DNA from: Lachnospiraceae bacterium
GTDB taxonomy: Bacteria; Bacillota_A; Clostridia; Lachnospirales; Lachnospiraceae
Length of the DNA: 9,959 nt
Assembly (NCBI GenBank): GCA_017540915.1
Contig: JAFYAD010000190.1
Location: 1-9,959 of the forward strand
Direction: 5' to 3'
Below, in pieces: positions 1 to 6,662 of this stretch. Made by a program: the position numbers and the translations under genes. How positions within the stretch are numbered: position 1 is the stretch's first letter; each line of letters opens with the position of its first letter. The notes beneath the pieces were generated by a model. It saw only the letters and a list, made by a program, of their open reading frames with translations, did no database searches and was not told the DNA's origin.

Positions 1-906
1 ATGAACATCCTGGAGGACAGTGTCTTGCGGGATCGTTCCCTGACCGAAATACGCCAGACCCTGAAGCTTGACATTCTGGTGATCAACGTGCTCAGAAACG
101 GCAGGCTGTATGTCCCCACAGGAAGTTTTGTGATAAAAAAAGGAGACAGCCTGAATATAGCCGTCTCCGGGAAAAAGCTGAATGAGACTCTGGAACAGCT
201 CGGCATTAAAAAAAGCCGTGCCAAAAGGATCGTCATCATAGGCGGTAGCAATATATGTGATCACCTTCTGGAAATGCTGAAGGAAGACAAATGCGACATC
301 ACCATTTTAGAGCGCGACCGCGCAAAGTGCCGCCGGCTCATGGAAAAATATCCTCACATAAATGTCGAGTACGCCGATGAGGACACCTTGGAGATATTGG
401 AGCAGGAAAACCTCACCTCTGCAGATGTCGTGATCTCCCTGACAGAATTCGACGAAACCAACCTTGTTACCAGCATGTACGCATGGTCCAGGGGCATCCC
501 CTCCATTATCACCCGCGTTGACAAGCCGGAGCATGTAAAGCTCCTGTATAATGTAAATATCGACATCACCGTTTCTCCCGCCGCATCCACAGCCCGGAAG
601 GCATTAAGATTTCTCAAAAATGCCGAAGCCGTTGAAGCCGGCGGCAAAATAGGCAAGTATTACCTGCTGGCTGATTCCAAGGCCGAGATTATGGAAATTC
701 CCGCCACCGACGATTTCAGGTGTCTTGGCATCGAGCTTAAAGACCGTGCCTTCAAGCTGAAAAAGGACGTACTGATAACTGCTGTTATCAGGGGTGGTGA
801 GCTCATCATTCCTTCCGGCACCACCTGTATAAAACCCGGAGACCGCGTCATCGTCACATCCTCCAGAAAAAACGGCATCAGAAGCCTGAACGATATTTTA
901 TCGTAG
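1..906 (+). CDS. trkA: Trk potassium uptake regulator TrkA, 5'-truncated by the window edge
   Basis: TrkA is the cytoplasmic peripheral subunit that binds NAD(H) and gates the TrkH/TrkG-type potassium channel. The visible 301 residues hold an RCK_C/TrkA_C domain (about residues 8-68, ending in the typical IKKGDSL turn), a second Rossmann RCK_N domain (about 74-190, opening with RIVIIGGSN in place of the usual GxGxxG and with the acidic ILERD at the end of the second strand), and a second RCK_C domain (about 215-297, with IPSGTTCIKPGDRVIV). Full TrkA proteins have about 450 residues in the order RCK_N-RCK_C-RCK_N-RCK_C, so the first Rossmann domain lies left of the window. The ATG at base 1 is then almost certainly an internal methionine. 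The stop is TAG at 904-906. A trkH/trkG partner would be expected nearby but is not visible. Confidence 0.9.
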   Translation: MNILEDSVLRDRSLTEIRQTLKLDILVINVLRNGRLYVPTGSFVIKKGDSLNIAVSGKKLNETLEQLGIKKSRAKRIVIIGGSNICDHLLEMLKEDKCDITILERDRAKCRRLMEKYPHINVEYADEDTLEILEQENLTSADVVISLTEFDETNLVTSMYAWSRGIPSIITRVDKPEHVKLLYNVNIDITVSPAASTARKALRFLKNAEAVEAGGKIGKYYLLADSKAEIMEIPATDDFRCLGIELKDRAFKLKKDVLITAVIRGGELIIPSGTTCIKPGDRVIVTSSRKNGIRSLNDILS

Positions 907-1001
907 AACTCTTGGCAAATTTACAGGGTTCTCAGACACTATCCCTGTTAATACTGTTGTATGTAAGGTTTAAGGCTTCAAGCTTTATCTGGTTTGAAAA
1001 A

Positions 1002-2291
1002 TCACATATTACATACCGCGTAAAGAGGGATATTAACCATCCATTCCTGTTCCTTGTAGTTCAGTAATGAAAATCTTACTGATGTGGACGGATGAAATTT
1101 TTCATAAAAAGCTTTGAGACTTTGAGACCGTATGTTTGACTCAGCCTTTACTTCAACAGGAACCGCATCCATTCCCCTTTGAATGAGGAAATCCTGTTCA
1201 AAGGTTGCGGACTCCGTTCCATAATAATATGGCGTATATTCTGTATCACTTATAATTTGCTGCAAAACATACTGTTCCGTAAACGCACCTTTAAATTCTG
1301 CAAACAGTCTGTTTCCATCGATAACAGAATGAAGATCCAGCTCGCTCATAGCTCCTAATAATCCTATATCAACAAAAAACAGTTTGAAACATGATAGTTC
1401 TTTGTATGCAGAAAGAGGAATGTGAGGCTCATTTACTTTATAGACCCGATATACAAGCCCGCCATCCGCCAGCCATTGAATTGCTTTTTCAAATTCACTA
1501 CTACGAGCCCCCTTTTTCATCTTACCGAAAAAGAATTTTTTATTTTCTTTAGCCAGTTGCATCGGAATGGACTCCCACACCATATTGATCCGTGACAGCT
1601 CATTCGCCGATATATGTTTCCCGAAATCTCCTCTGTATTGTAGAATTATCTCTTTTTGAACTTCTCTGGCTGCGTAGTAGTCACTATTTTTCAAAAAGCT
1701 GTTAACTGCCTCCGGCATTCCGCCCACATACATGTAGTTCCTCAAATGGTATATATATCTTTCCGAAAAACTGTCTATCAATCCATAATCCTTTGAGTTA
1801 AGAGCCTCCACAAGTCCTGCTTCTCCAGCAGCACACAAATATTCCCTAAAACTGAGTGGATAGAGGTTCAGGGTTGTAACCTTGCCAACAGGGTACGATA
1901 CTCCCTCATGCAATGCAACTCCCAATAACGAGCCCGCTACGACAACCTGATATTCCGGCGCATCTTCGTTGAAATATTTAAGCGATTCAAAGGCTCTTGG
2001 CGCATTTTGTATTTCATCAAAAATAATAAGTGTATCTTCGGCAGCAACTGTAAACCCCACCTCAATACTGATAGCTGATATTATCCTGCCTATGTCATAG
2101 TCCTGATCGAAAACCCGGCTCATTGCAGCATTATTATAGAAAGATACATATGCGACCTTATTGTAATGCAGCCTGCCAAATTCCTTCATCAACCATGTTT
2201 TACCAACCTGTCGTGCACCCATTATAACCAAAGGTTTTCTATCTTTATTCTCTTTCCACGCTACAAGTTTTTCCATTGCGAATCGTTGCAT
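1002..2291 (-). CDS. AAA-family ATP-binding protein with C-terminal DUF4143 domain
   Basis: A 429-residue protein of the widespread AAA_14 plus DUF4143 family, whose cellular role is not established. Walker A is GARQVGKT (residues 25-32), Walker B is LIIFDEIQ (88-95), and a sensor-like VVVAGSLLG follows (117-124). The C-terminal half carries DUF4143 hallmarks: FFVDIGLLGAM, an AFTEQYVLQQI segment, and a restriction-endonuclease-like core with D367 (EQDFLI) and E380-V-K382 (VPVEVKAES), matching a PD-(D/E)xK arrangement. The frame stays open to a GTG at 2306, but ATG at 2291 is preferred: GGAGG (2301-2297) sits 5 nt before it, and the GTG would lie upstream of that ribosome site. The gene is monocistronic and convergent with trkA, and looks more AT-rich than its neighbours. 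Related proteins are often accessory genes, which suggests a mobile or defence-related role, but nothing here proves one. Confidence 0.9.
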   Translation of the reverse strand: MQRFAMEKLVAWKENKDRKPLVIMGARQVGKTWLMKEFGRLHYNKVAYVSFYNNAAMSRVFDQDYDIGRIISAISIEVGFTVAAEDTLIIFDEIQNAPRAFESLKYFNEDAPEYQVVVAGSLLGVALHEGVSYPVGKVTTLNLYPLSFREYLCAAGEAGLVEALNSKDYGLIDSFSERYIYHLRNYMYVGGMPEAVNSFLKNSDYYAAREVQKEIILQYRGDFGKHISANELSRINMVWESIPMQLAKENKKFFFGKMKKGARSSEFEKAIQWLADGGLVYRVYKVNEPHIPLSAYKELSCFKLFFVDIGLLGAMSELDLHSVIDGNRLFAEFKGAFTEQYVLQQIISDTEYTPYYYGTESATFEQDFLIQRGMDAVPVEVKAESNIRSQSLKAFYEKFHPSTSVRFSLLNYKEQEWMVNIPLYAVCNM

Positions 2292-2311
2292 TTGTCCCTC
2301 CAACACGATTT

Positions 2312-2423
2312 ACATTTTTTAAGACCTCAACACAAATAATACAACATTTTTTAAGACCTGGCAACGGAATTTTTACATTTTTTAAGACCTGTTTTTGTAG
2401 GATAAGCACATTTTTTAAGACCT
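2312..2423 (-). repeat. Four 16-bp direct repeats, probable operator array
   Basis: Four identical copies of AGGTCTTAAAAAATGT (minus-strand reading) lie at 2312-2327, 2344-2359, 2375-2390 and 2408-2423. Copy-to-copy distances are 32, 31 and 33 bp, close to three helical turns, so all copies face the same side of the DNA. The sequences between copies are unrelated. One copy fills most of the -35/-10 spacer of the ATPase promoter, one lies at the expected transcription start, and two lie upstream. This layout suits cooperative binding by a regulator, perhaps autoregulation by the ATPase. The repeats are seen directly; the regulatory role is inference. Confidence 0.85.
2336..2364 (-). promoter_or_regulatory. 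Sigma-A-type promoter of the DUF4143 ATPase gene
   Basis: On the minus strand, -35 TTGCCA (2364-2359) and -10 TATTAT (2341-2336) are separated by exactly 17 bp; each box matches 5 of 6 consensus bases. The expected start is near 2329, giving a leader of about 38 nt to the ATG at 2291. The spacer is largely occupied by the second copy of the 16-bp repeat. Confidence 0.65.
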
Positions 2424-2546
2424 GATTGTTTGATCCATTTTAAGCATGCCCGTTTTTGTAATGGTTCTGACGGATTCATTAATGCGACGAACTGATAATA
2501 CCATCAGGTACCACCTGCATCCTGGATGGCGACCGAGTTATCATTA

Positions 2547-2580
2547 CAAAGCAAAGGTCTCCGGGGAGATCCCGAAGACC
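2547..2580 (-). terminator. Hairpin terminator of the metal operon
   Basis: On the minus strand a 10-bp GC-rich stem (arms 2580-2571 and 2565-2556) closes a 5-nt loop and is followed by TTTGCTTTG. The stem contains one G-U wobble that is an unpairable C/A on the plus strand, which fixes the orientation. It begins 33 nt after the ZIP stop codon. The T tail is interrupted, so efficiency is uncertain. Confidence 0.65.
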
Positions 2581-2613
2581 ATGGCAGATCAGTCAGCCGA
2601 TCTGTGTTTTTTA

Positions 2614-3399
2614 CTATCCGAGCGTAACATCCAGTATCATCATCAACGTGAACCCGACGGAAAACAAGATAACACCGATATTGGAGTGCTCTCCCTCTGA
2701 CATTTCCGGTATCAGTTCTTCAACTACAACATACATCATCGCACCGGCAGCAAAACTCAGCAAATACGGCATGACCGGTAGCAACCGGCTTGCAAATAAT
2801 ATCGTGAGAAGCGCGCCGACCGGTTCAACTGCCCCCGACAGTACACCGCCCGCAAACGCCATTCCTTTGCTTTTTCCCTCTGCATTGAGGGGCATGGAAA
2901 TGATCGCTCCTTCGGGGAAATTCTGTATAGCAATGCCGAGGACCAGAGCCAGCGCGCCTCCTGCGGTCATATCTGCTGATCCTGTCAGAAATCCTGCGTA
3001 GACAATCCCCACCGCCATTCCTTCGGGAATGTTATGGAGGGTGACCGCAAGCACCATCATTGTAGTCCTCGCCAATTTTGATGGCAAACCCTCCGCTTTC
3101 TCTGAATTCATATGTAAATGTGGGATCAGGCTGTCAAGCAGCAACAGAAACAGAATTCCAAACCAGAAGCCGATCACCGCAGGTACAAAAGCAAGTTTTC
3201 CCATATTCTCCGACATTTCCATAGCCGGAATGATAAGACTCCATATTGAGGCAGCAGTCATCACGCCTGCGGCAAACCCTGTCAACGCCCGCTGAACACC
3301 CCGGCTCAGGTTGTGCTTCATGAAAAAAACACAGCCTGCACCAAGAGATGTCCCGAGAAAAGGTATTAGAAGTCCGGATAGAATTTCCTTATACATCAT
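2614..3399 (-). CDS. ZIP-family (GufA-like) divalent metal transporter
   Basis: A 261-residue polytopic membrane protein, normal length for bacterial ZIP/GufA transporters that move Zn, Mn, Fe or related ions, usually into the cytoplasm. Signature metal sites are visible: HNIPEG (residues 122-127, TM4) and QNFPEG (159-164, TM5), with EELIPE (227-232) in a later helix. A short His-containing loop (PHLH, 93-96) follows TM3. Hydrophobic segments fall at about 8-27, 40-60, 70-93, 113-138, 146-170, 182-204, 210-230 and 241-259, consistent with eight helices. Its ATG overlaps the stop of the upstream P-type ATPase gene in an ATGA junction, and no strong ribosome site is seen, so translation is probably coupled. 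It is the last gene of the operon. Being paired with an efflux-type ATPase is unusual for an importer. Metal and direction cannot be read from sequence. Confidence 0.93.
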   Translation of the reverse strand: MMYKEILSGLLIPFLGTSLGAGCVFFMKHNLSRGVQRALTGFAAGVMTAASIWSLIIPAMEMSENMGKLAFVPAVIGFWFGILFLLLLDSLIPHLHMNSEKAEGLPSKLARTTMMVLAVTLHNIPEGMAVGIVYAGFLTGSADMTAGGALALVLGIAIQNFPEGAIISMPLNAEGKSKGMAFAGGVLSGAVEPVGALLTILFASRLLPVMPYLLSFAAGAMMYVVVEELIPEMSEGEHSNIGVILFSVGFTLMMILDVTLG

Positions 3400-5495
3400 A
3401 AACTCTGCTCTTTCTTTTCTTCAGGCAAGAGACTCGTCATACTCTTAAGTCCAAGTGCCACTGTGGAACCGTTGTGAAGCATTGCGCTTGTGGAAGGAGA
3501 CATTGCCCCGGCTATTCCAAGTCCGATAAGAGTAGTATTGAATCCTACTATCGCTTTATAATTGAATCTGATCCTCTTCATCAACAGAATACTGATCTTT
3601 TTTAATGCGATCAGACTCTCGAGATTTTCGGACGCAATGGTGATGTCGGCGATCTGCCTTGCGATCTGCGCCCCGTCGCTGATGGCGATGCCTGCATCCG
3701 CCACTGACAGCGCCGGTGAATCATTGATTCCATCTCCCACCATGATCACACGATGTCCGCCGGCTTTTGCCTTCTCGATAAACTTTGCCTTATCTTCGGG
3801 CAGGACCTCGGCATAATACTCTGTGATCCCGGCCTCAGCAGCTATCTTTGCAGCGGTTTTTTCATTATCACCGGTCATCATGACAATATGCTCAAAGCCT
3901 TGTTCACGCAGACGTTCCACAACTTCCCTTGTTTCCTTTCTCATGGGATCTGCGATCAGAATGCATGCCGAAAGCATACCGTTTTTTGCAAAATACAGAT
4001 GAGAGTATTCATCCGGAAGAGAATCAAACTGCTCTTTTTTATCATCCGGGATAGTAACCAACTCATCCTCAAACACAAAATGATAGCTTCCGATGACCGC
4101 CTTCTGACCATTGATCTCAGACGCGATCCCATGAGCAACAATATATTCTACATTTGTATGCATTTCCTCATGTAACAGCCCTTTTTCGAAAGCCGCATCC
4201 ACAACGGCTCTGGCGACTGAGTGCGGAAAATGCTCTTCCAGGCAGGCCGCCTGTCTTAAAAGCTCATCCTCCGGTTCATCATTAAAGGAGATGACCTTTA
4301 CTACAGTCGGCTGCGCCTTAGTGATCGTCCCGGTTTTATCAAAGACGATGGTATCTGCATCCGCAACTGCCTCAAGGAATTTACCGCCTTTTACCGTAAT
4401 ATCGTGTTCCGAAGCTTCCTTTATGGCGGAGAGAACCGAAAGAGGCATAGCCATTTTGAGAGCGCAGGAATAATCCACCATGAGAACAGAAACCGCCTTT
4501 GTAATATTCCTGCTGATCAACCATGTCAATCCGGAAGCGAGCAGCGTATAAGGCACAAGCCTGTCCGCAAGCCTTTCCGCTCTGCTTTCAAGGGATGATT
4601 TCAGCTTTTCCGATTCCTCTATCATCTTTACGATCCTGTCAAAACGTCCGCATCCCCCGGTCTGAGTTACCCTGATGGTCAGTTCACCCTCCTCTATAAC
4701 AGTACCCGCAAACACACTCATGCCTGTGCTCTTATTCACAGGCTCGGATTCACCTGTCATAGAAGCCTGATTCACCATGGCCTCACCGCTGTCGACCTCA
4801 CCATCAAAGGGGATGACATTCCCCATTCTGACAATGACCCGGTCACCGCACGCAACCGACGACGAATCCGTCAGCACCTCACCATCTTCGGTCATCAGCC
4901 AAACCTTGTCGATATCCAGAGACATCCTTCTTGCCAGATTATCCACTGAACGCTTATGGGTCCACTCCTCTAACGTATCTCCGATCTTAAGGAGAAACAT
5001 CACATTCGATGCCGTATCATAGTCCCCGGTCAATACCGCTGAGGTGATGGCAAGGGCATCGAGCACCTCTACCTGTAAATGCCTGTTTTTCAGCGTCTTT
5101 ACTCCCCGCCAGATGTACTTTGCAGCCTTAACTGTGCCCCATATCCTTCGAAGAGAAAAAGGCAGAATGATACGTTTTCCGAAATGAAGGATCACTGTTG
5201 TCACGATCCTGTCGTAATACTGTGCCGACATCTCTCTTCCCGAGCATTCAAATACACTCTCCGGAACCTCTGTATCCTCAAAAGAAAACCTTTCTATAAT
5301 ATCCGAGATCCGTAATCTGTCACCGGAATACACGATCGCCGCGTCCGCAGTTCTCTCATATACCTTTGCTTCCCTGATCTCATCAAAGCTTTTCAGATAA
5401 TACTCAAAGATATCCGCCTCACGAAAGCTCATGCGCTTCATCGCAAGATGAATGCGTACCCTGTTTTTTCCTTCATGCTTTACTGTATATTTCAT
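3396..5495 (-). CDS. Heavy-metal-translocating P-type ATPase (P1B-like), non-CPx variant
   Basis: A 699-residue ATP-driven cation pump of the inner membrane. Family landmarks in order: an N-terminal metal-binding-like domain (about 1-75) without a CxxC motif; actuator loop with TGES (247-250); TM6 with Y-S-C-A-L (342-346); phosphorylation site DKTGT with Asp386; nucleotide-binding segment HFPHS (422-426) where most P1B pumps have an HP dipeptide; TGDN (541-544); hinge GDGINDSPAL (587-596); and a closing TM7/TM8 pair with MSPSTSAMLHNGSTVALGL-type sequence. The TM6 motif lacks the proline of the classical CPC/SPC/CPH signatures, so the subclass and metal cannot be assigned from the usual code. 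Most relatives export transition metals. The start overlaps the small upstream gene by ATGA and the end overlaps the ZIP gene by ATGA, so the three are one translationally coupled operon. Confidence 0.95.
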   Translation of the reverse strand: MKYTVKHEGKNRVRIHLAMKRMSFREADIFEYYLKSFDEIREAKVYERTADAAIVYSGDRLRISDIIERFSFEDTEVPESVFECSGREMSAQYYDRIVTTVILHFGKRIILPFSLRRIWGTVKAAKYIWRGVKTLKNRHLQVEVLDALAITSAVLTGDYDTASNVMFLLKIGDTLEEWTHKRSVDNLARRMSLDIDKVWLMTEDGEVLTDSSSVACGDRVIVRMGNVIPFDGEVDSGEAMVNQASMTGESEPVNKSTGMSVFAGTVIEEGELTIRVTQTGGCGRFDRIVKMIEESEKLKSSLESRAERLADRLVPYTLLASGLTWLISRNITKAVSVLMVDYSCALKMAMPLSVLSAIKEASEHDITVKGGKFLEAVADADTIVFDKTGTITKAQPTVVKVISFNDEPEDELLRQAACLEEHFPHSVARAVVDAAFEKGLLHEEMHTNVEYIVAHGIASEINGQKAVIGSYHFVFEDELVTIPDDKKEQFDSLPDEYSHLYFAKNGMLSACILIADPMRKETREVVERLREQGFEHIVMMTGDNEKTAAKIAAEAGITEYYAEVLPEDKAKFIEKAKAGGHRVIMVGDGINDSPALSVADAGIAISDGAQIARQIADITIASENLESLIALKKISILLMKRIRFNYKAIVGFNTTLIGLGIAGAMSPSTSAMLHNGSTVALGLKSMTSLLPEEKKEQSL

Positions 5496-5734
5496 ACTCC
5501 GGCATCTTCTTCCTTTTTTGTTCTCTCTTCATTTATCGCCTTGGCATCTTCATAGATATCCGTGCAATTTTCCTGAAGTGTTGTAACCTGGTCCAATACT
5601 GCATCTTTTACTCTCAGAACACCCGCTGTGCAATAGGTATAAACCTTCTTTGCATCCTTAGATGACAAAAGCCTGATCCCCTCCAGACCAAATACAGTAC
5701 CAAGTGCAAATAAACCCAATCCTTTTAGTTTCAT
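5492..5734 (-). CDS. Small membrane-anchored P-ATPase-associated protein (DUF6110-like)
   Basis: An 80-residue protein with one hydrophobic N-terminal helix (about residues 3-23, glycine-spaced) followed by SSKDAKKVY, a helical stretch (TAGVLRVKDAVLDQV) and a charged tail ending NEERTKKEEDAGV. Cysteines are at 35 and 57. It resembles short proteins annotated DUF6110 next to P-type ATPases in Firmicutes; I give that family from memory at moderate confidence. The layout (one helix, then an amphipathic stretch and a charged tail, encoded immediately before a P1B-type pump) parallels the mycobacterial PacL/DUF1490 proteins that scaffold CtpC-type zinc pumps. The start is well supported: AAAGGAG (5750-5744) with a 9-nt spacer before ATG. 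It is the first gene of the metal operon and overlaps the ATPase gene by 4 bp. A role as pump partner or metal chaperone is inference. Confidence 0.85.
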   Translation of the reverse strand: MKLKGLGLFALGTVFGLEGIRLLSSKDAKKVYTYCTAGVLRVKDAVLDQVTTLQENCTDIYEDAKAINEERTKKEEDAGV

Positions 5735-5844
5735 GATGAAATTCTCCTTTCTATGTTGGTTGATATTATTTAAACGGCCGGGCGGATCATCGCCTCGCCT
5801 GTTTTATCATTTACCTGCCCACAAGCTAATAACCGCCATCAAGC
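5735..5844 (-). promoter_or_regulatory. Leader/promoter region of the metal operon
   Basis: This stretch separates the palindromic repeats from the first gene. It ends in the good ribosome site AAAGGAG. No convincing -35/-10 pair was found; the best is a weak TTAGCT-17-TAAAAC on the minus strand just inside the repeats. A GC-rich patch (about 5775-5803) could form a small hairpin but does not match a riboswitch I recognise. The promoter is therefore placed here only by position. Confidence 0.35.
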
Positions 5845-5902
5845 GTTAGCTAACACTAACTGCAAATTGTTAGCTAACACTAACCGAGAATTGTTAGCTA
5901 AC
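5845..5902. repeat. Three 24-bp-spaced palindromes GTTAGCTAAC, probable metal-regulator operator
   Basis: The perfect 10-bp palindrome GTTAGCTAAC occurs at 5845-5854, 5869-5878 and 5893-5902, each start exactly 24 bp from the last. The first two copies continue with ACTAAC on the plus strand, so the first two 24-bp units match at 21 of 24 positions. On the minus strand the core reads GTTAGTGTTAGCTAAC, which resembles one arm plus core of a DtxR/IdeR/MntR-type interrupted palindrome (TTAGGTTAG-CTAACCTAA style). The array lies between the terminator of the 45-aa gene and the metal operon, about 110 bp before its first codon. The repeats are observed; the regulator class is inference, and MarR/AdcR-like control is an alternative. 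Confidence 0.8.
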
Positions 5903-5907
5903 GAAAC

Positions 5908-5929
5908 AAAAAAAGAGCCTTGCGGCTCT
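5908..5929 (-). terminator. Intrinsic terminator after the 45-aa ORF
   Basis: On the minus strand AGAGCC-GCAA-GGCTCT forms a 6-bp GC-rich stem with a GNRA tetraloop, followed directly by TTTTTT (the stem's last T extends the run to seven). It starts 2 nt after the stop codon of the small ORF. The plus-strand side lacks a comparable T run, so it acts on minus-strand transcripts. Confidence 0.87.
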
Positions 5930-5931
5930 CT

Positions 5932-6069
5932 TTACTCTGCTCCCATGATCCCCAGCCATACCGGCATGAGGAATTCCCGGACTGTATTCAGATATCTTTT
6001 AACCTTAGTAACGCTACATTCATATGTTACCGGTCCAAAACAAGCTGTCAGAAAGGTTGAAAACAACAT
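5932..6069 (-). CDS. Small 45-residue protein of unknown function, own transcription unit
   Basis: An unrecognised short ORF, supported by its signals rather than by homology. ATG at 6069-6067 follows GAGAGG (6082-6077) with a 7-nt spacer, and an in-frame TAG (6084-6082) excludes a longer N-terminus. The protein starts MLFSTFLTACFGPVTYECSV, continues with a basic TKVKRYLNTVREF, and ends FLMPVWLGIMGAE. It is hydrophobic at both ends with Cys at 10 and 18; the N-terminal stretch might be a weak membrane segment or signal-like region. A consensus promoter lies upstream and an intrinsic terminator starts 2 nt after the TAA stop, so the unit is about 225 nt, monocistronic, with a leader of roughly 67 nt. 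The alternative is a small RNA on which the ORF is incidental. Confidence 0.5.
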   Translation of the reverse strand: MLFSTFLTACFGPVTYECSVTKVKRYLNTVREFLMPVWLGIMGAE

Positions 6070-6142
6070 ATGAAATCCTCTCTACTGATCAGAATAACAA
6101 AAGTCTCACCAATCTTCAAATGCATTCTTCGATAACTTTTAT

Positions 6143-6171
6143 AATTTACCTTATTTATTGCCCTTTGTCAA
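6143..6171 (-). promoter_or_regulatory. Promoter of the 45-aa gene
   Basis: On the minus strand a perfect -35 TTGACA (6171-6166) is followed after exactly 17 bp by TAAATT (6148-6143), 4 of 6 to the -10 consensus. The expected start is near 6136. It lies about 55 bp beyond the terminator of the predicted upstream RNA, so the two units are separate. Confidence 0.65.
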
Positions 6172-6224
6172 GGTTGCTTAACCGGATCAGGAATACTACG
6201 AGAAATAAAGAAATATCCGCCGCG

Positions 6225-6269
6225 AAAATAAGTAAGCACCCGGTCATCATGGACTCGGGTGCTTACTTA
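6225..6269 (-). terminator. Strong hairpin terminator of the predicted ncRNA
   Basis: A perfect 14-bp inverted repeat (arms 6269-6256 and 6242-6229; TAAGTAAGCACCCG on both strands) is followed on the minus strand by TTTTCG. The 13-nt interval can extend the stem by GTC/GAC past one bulged A, leaving a 6-nt loop. The plus-strand side is followed by GATTCG without a T run, so it serves minus-strand transcription. No protein gene ends here; the nearest is more than 500 bp away. Confidence 0.78.
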
Positions 6270-6656
6270 GATTCGATATTCAATTTTCCATTCCTCGATT
6301 TCTTTAGATTTTGTTTCGTCCGTCCCTCTTCGTCTCTGTTCTCTTCAGTGGATTCAGGGCTGGCAACCTATTCTAAAAGTTACTCCTTCGGATGCTCCGC
6401 CGTATGCGCTCTTTAATTTGATTAACCACTGGTTTTCTAACTACCTGAGTTCCGGCTTTGTCGAAAACGTTACTCAAAACAAGCTACCTACTGCATTGGA
6501 CTCTTTACCTCGCTTCCCTACGTTATTCCTGTATGCCAACCCGATGCGTTCTCCCCGCACCGCTTCGTCTTCTGCTGCTGATGAACTATCGGGATGTGAA
6601 GTTTTTCATCCTCCCTTGGTTCATCTGTCTGACGTTTTTATTTGTTTTCTGTTGAT
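6225..6656 (-). ncRNA. Predicted stand-alone structured RNA, about 430 nt, unknown family
   Basis: This interval has no convincing protein gene on either strand but is bracketed on the minus strand by a near-consensus promoter with A-tracts and a strong terminator. Helices are visible: GATGAAC (6625-6619) pairs with GTTCATC (6586-6580) around an inner GGATG/CATCC pair (6611-6607 with 6596-6592). CGGTGCG (6562-6556) pairs with CGCATCG (6548-6542) using a G-U that would be A/C on the other strand. TTTGAGT and ACTCAGG, and the distant CAGTGG and CCACTG, can also pair. The only ORF with a nearby ribosome-like site (MKNFTSR) stops after seven codons with no usable spacing. It does not show the conserved cores of RNase P RNA, tmRNA, SRP RNA or group II domain V that I can check by eye. 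Function is unknown. Confidence 0.55.
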
Positions 6657-6662
6657 GATGTA

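Noticed and set aside
923..948. Inverted repeat ACAGGG/CCCTGT between trkA and the ATPase gene as a terminator.
   Set aside because: Only 6 bp with a 14-nt loop and no T run on either side.
2312..2423. Possible CRISPR array formed by the four short repeats.
   Set aside because: Repeats are only 16 bp, spacers only 15-17 bp, no cas genes are present, and the repeats coincide with a promoter.
2585..2612. CAGATC/GATCTG hairpin followed by six T on the plus strand.
   Set aside because: There is no plus-strand gene to terminate, and the stem is short with an 8-nt loop. The adjacent minus-strand hairpin is the better terminator.
2446..2700. Plus-strand open frame of 84 codons.
   Set aside because: It overlaps the end of the ZIP gene and crosses the operon terminator, has no ribosome site, and its product has no protein-like pattern.
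6380..6440. Minus-strand string GGTTAATC...GAGCGCATACGGCGGA resembling the 5' end of 23S rRNA.
   Set aside because: The similarity stops after about 35 nt and the expected GATGCC and following conserved bases are missing, so it is not an rRNA fragment I can support.
6225..6656. Possible ORF-less group II intron.
   Set aside because: No domain V hairpin or GUGYG-type 5' boundary was found, and an own promoter and terminator are not expected for an intron. Kept only as an alternative to test with covariance models.
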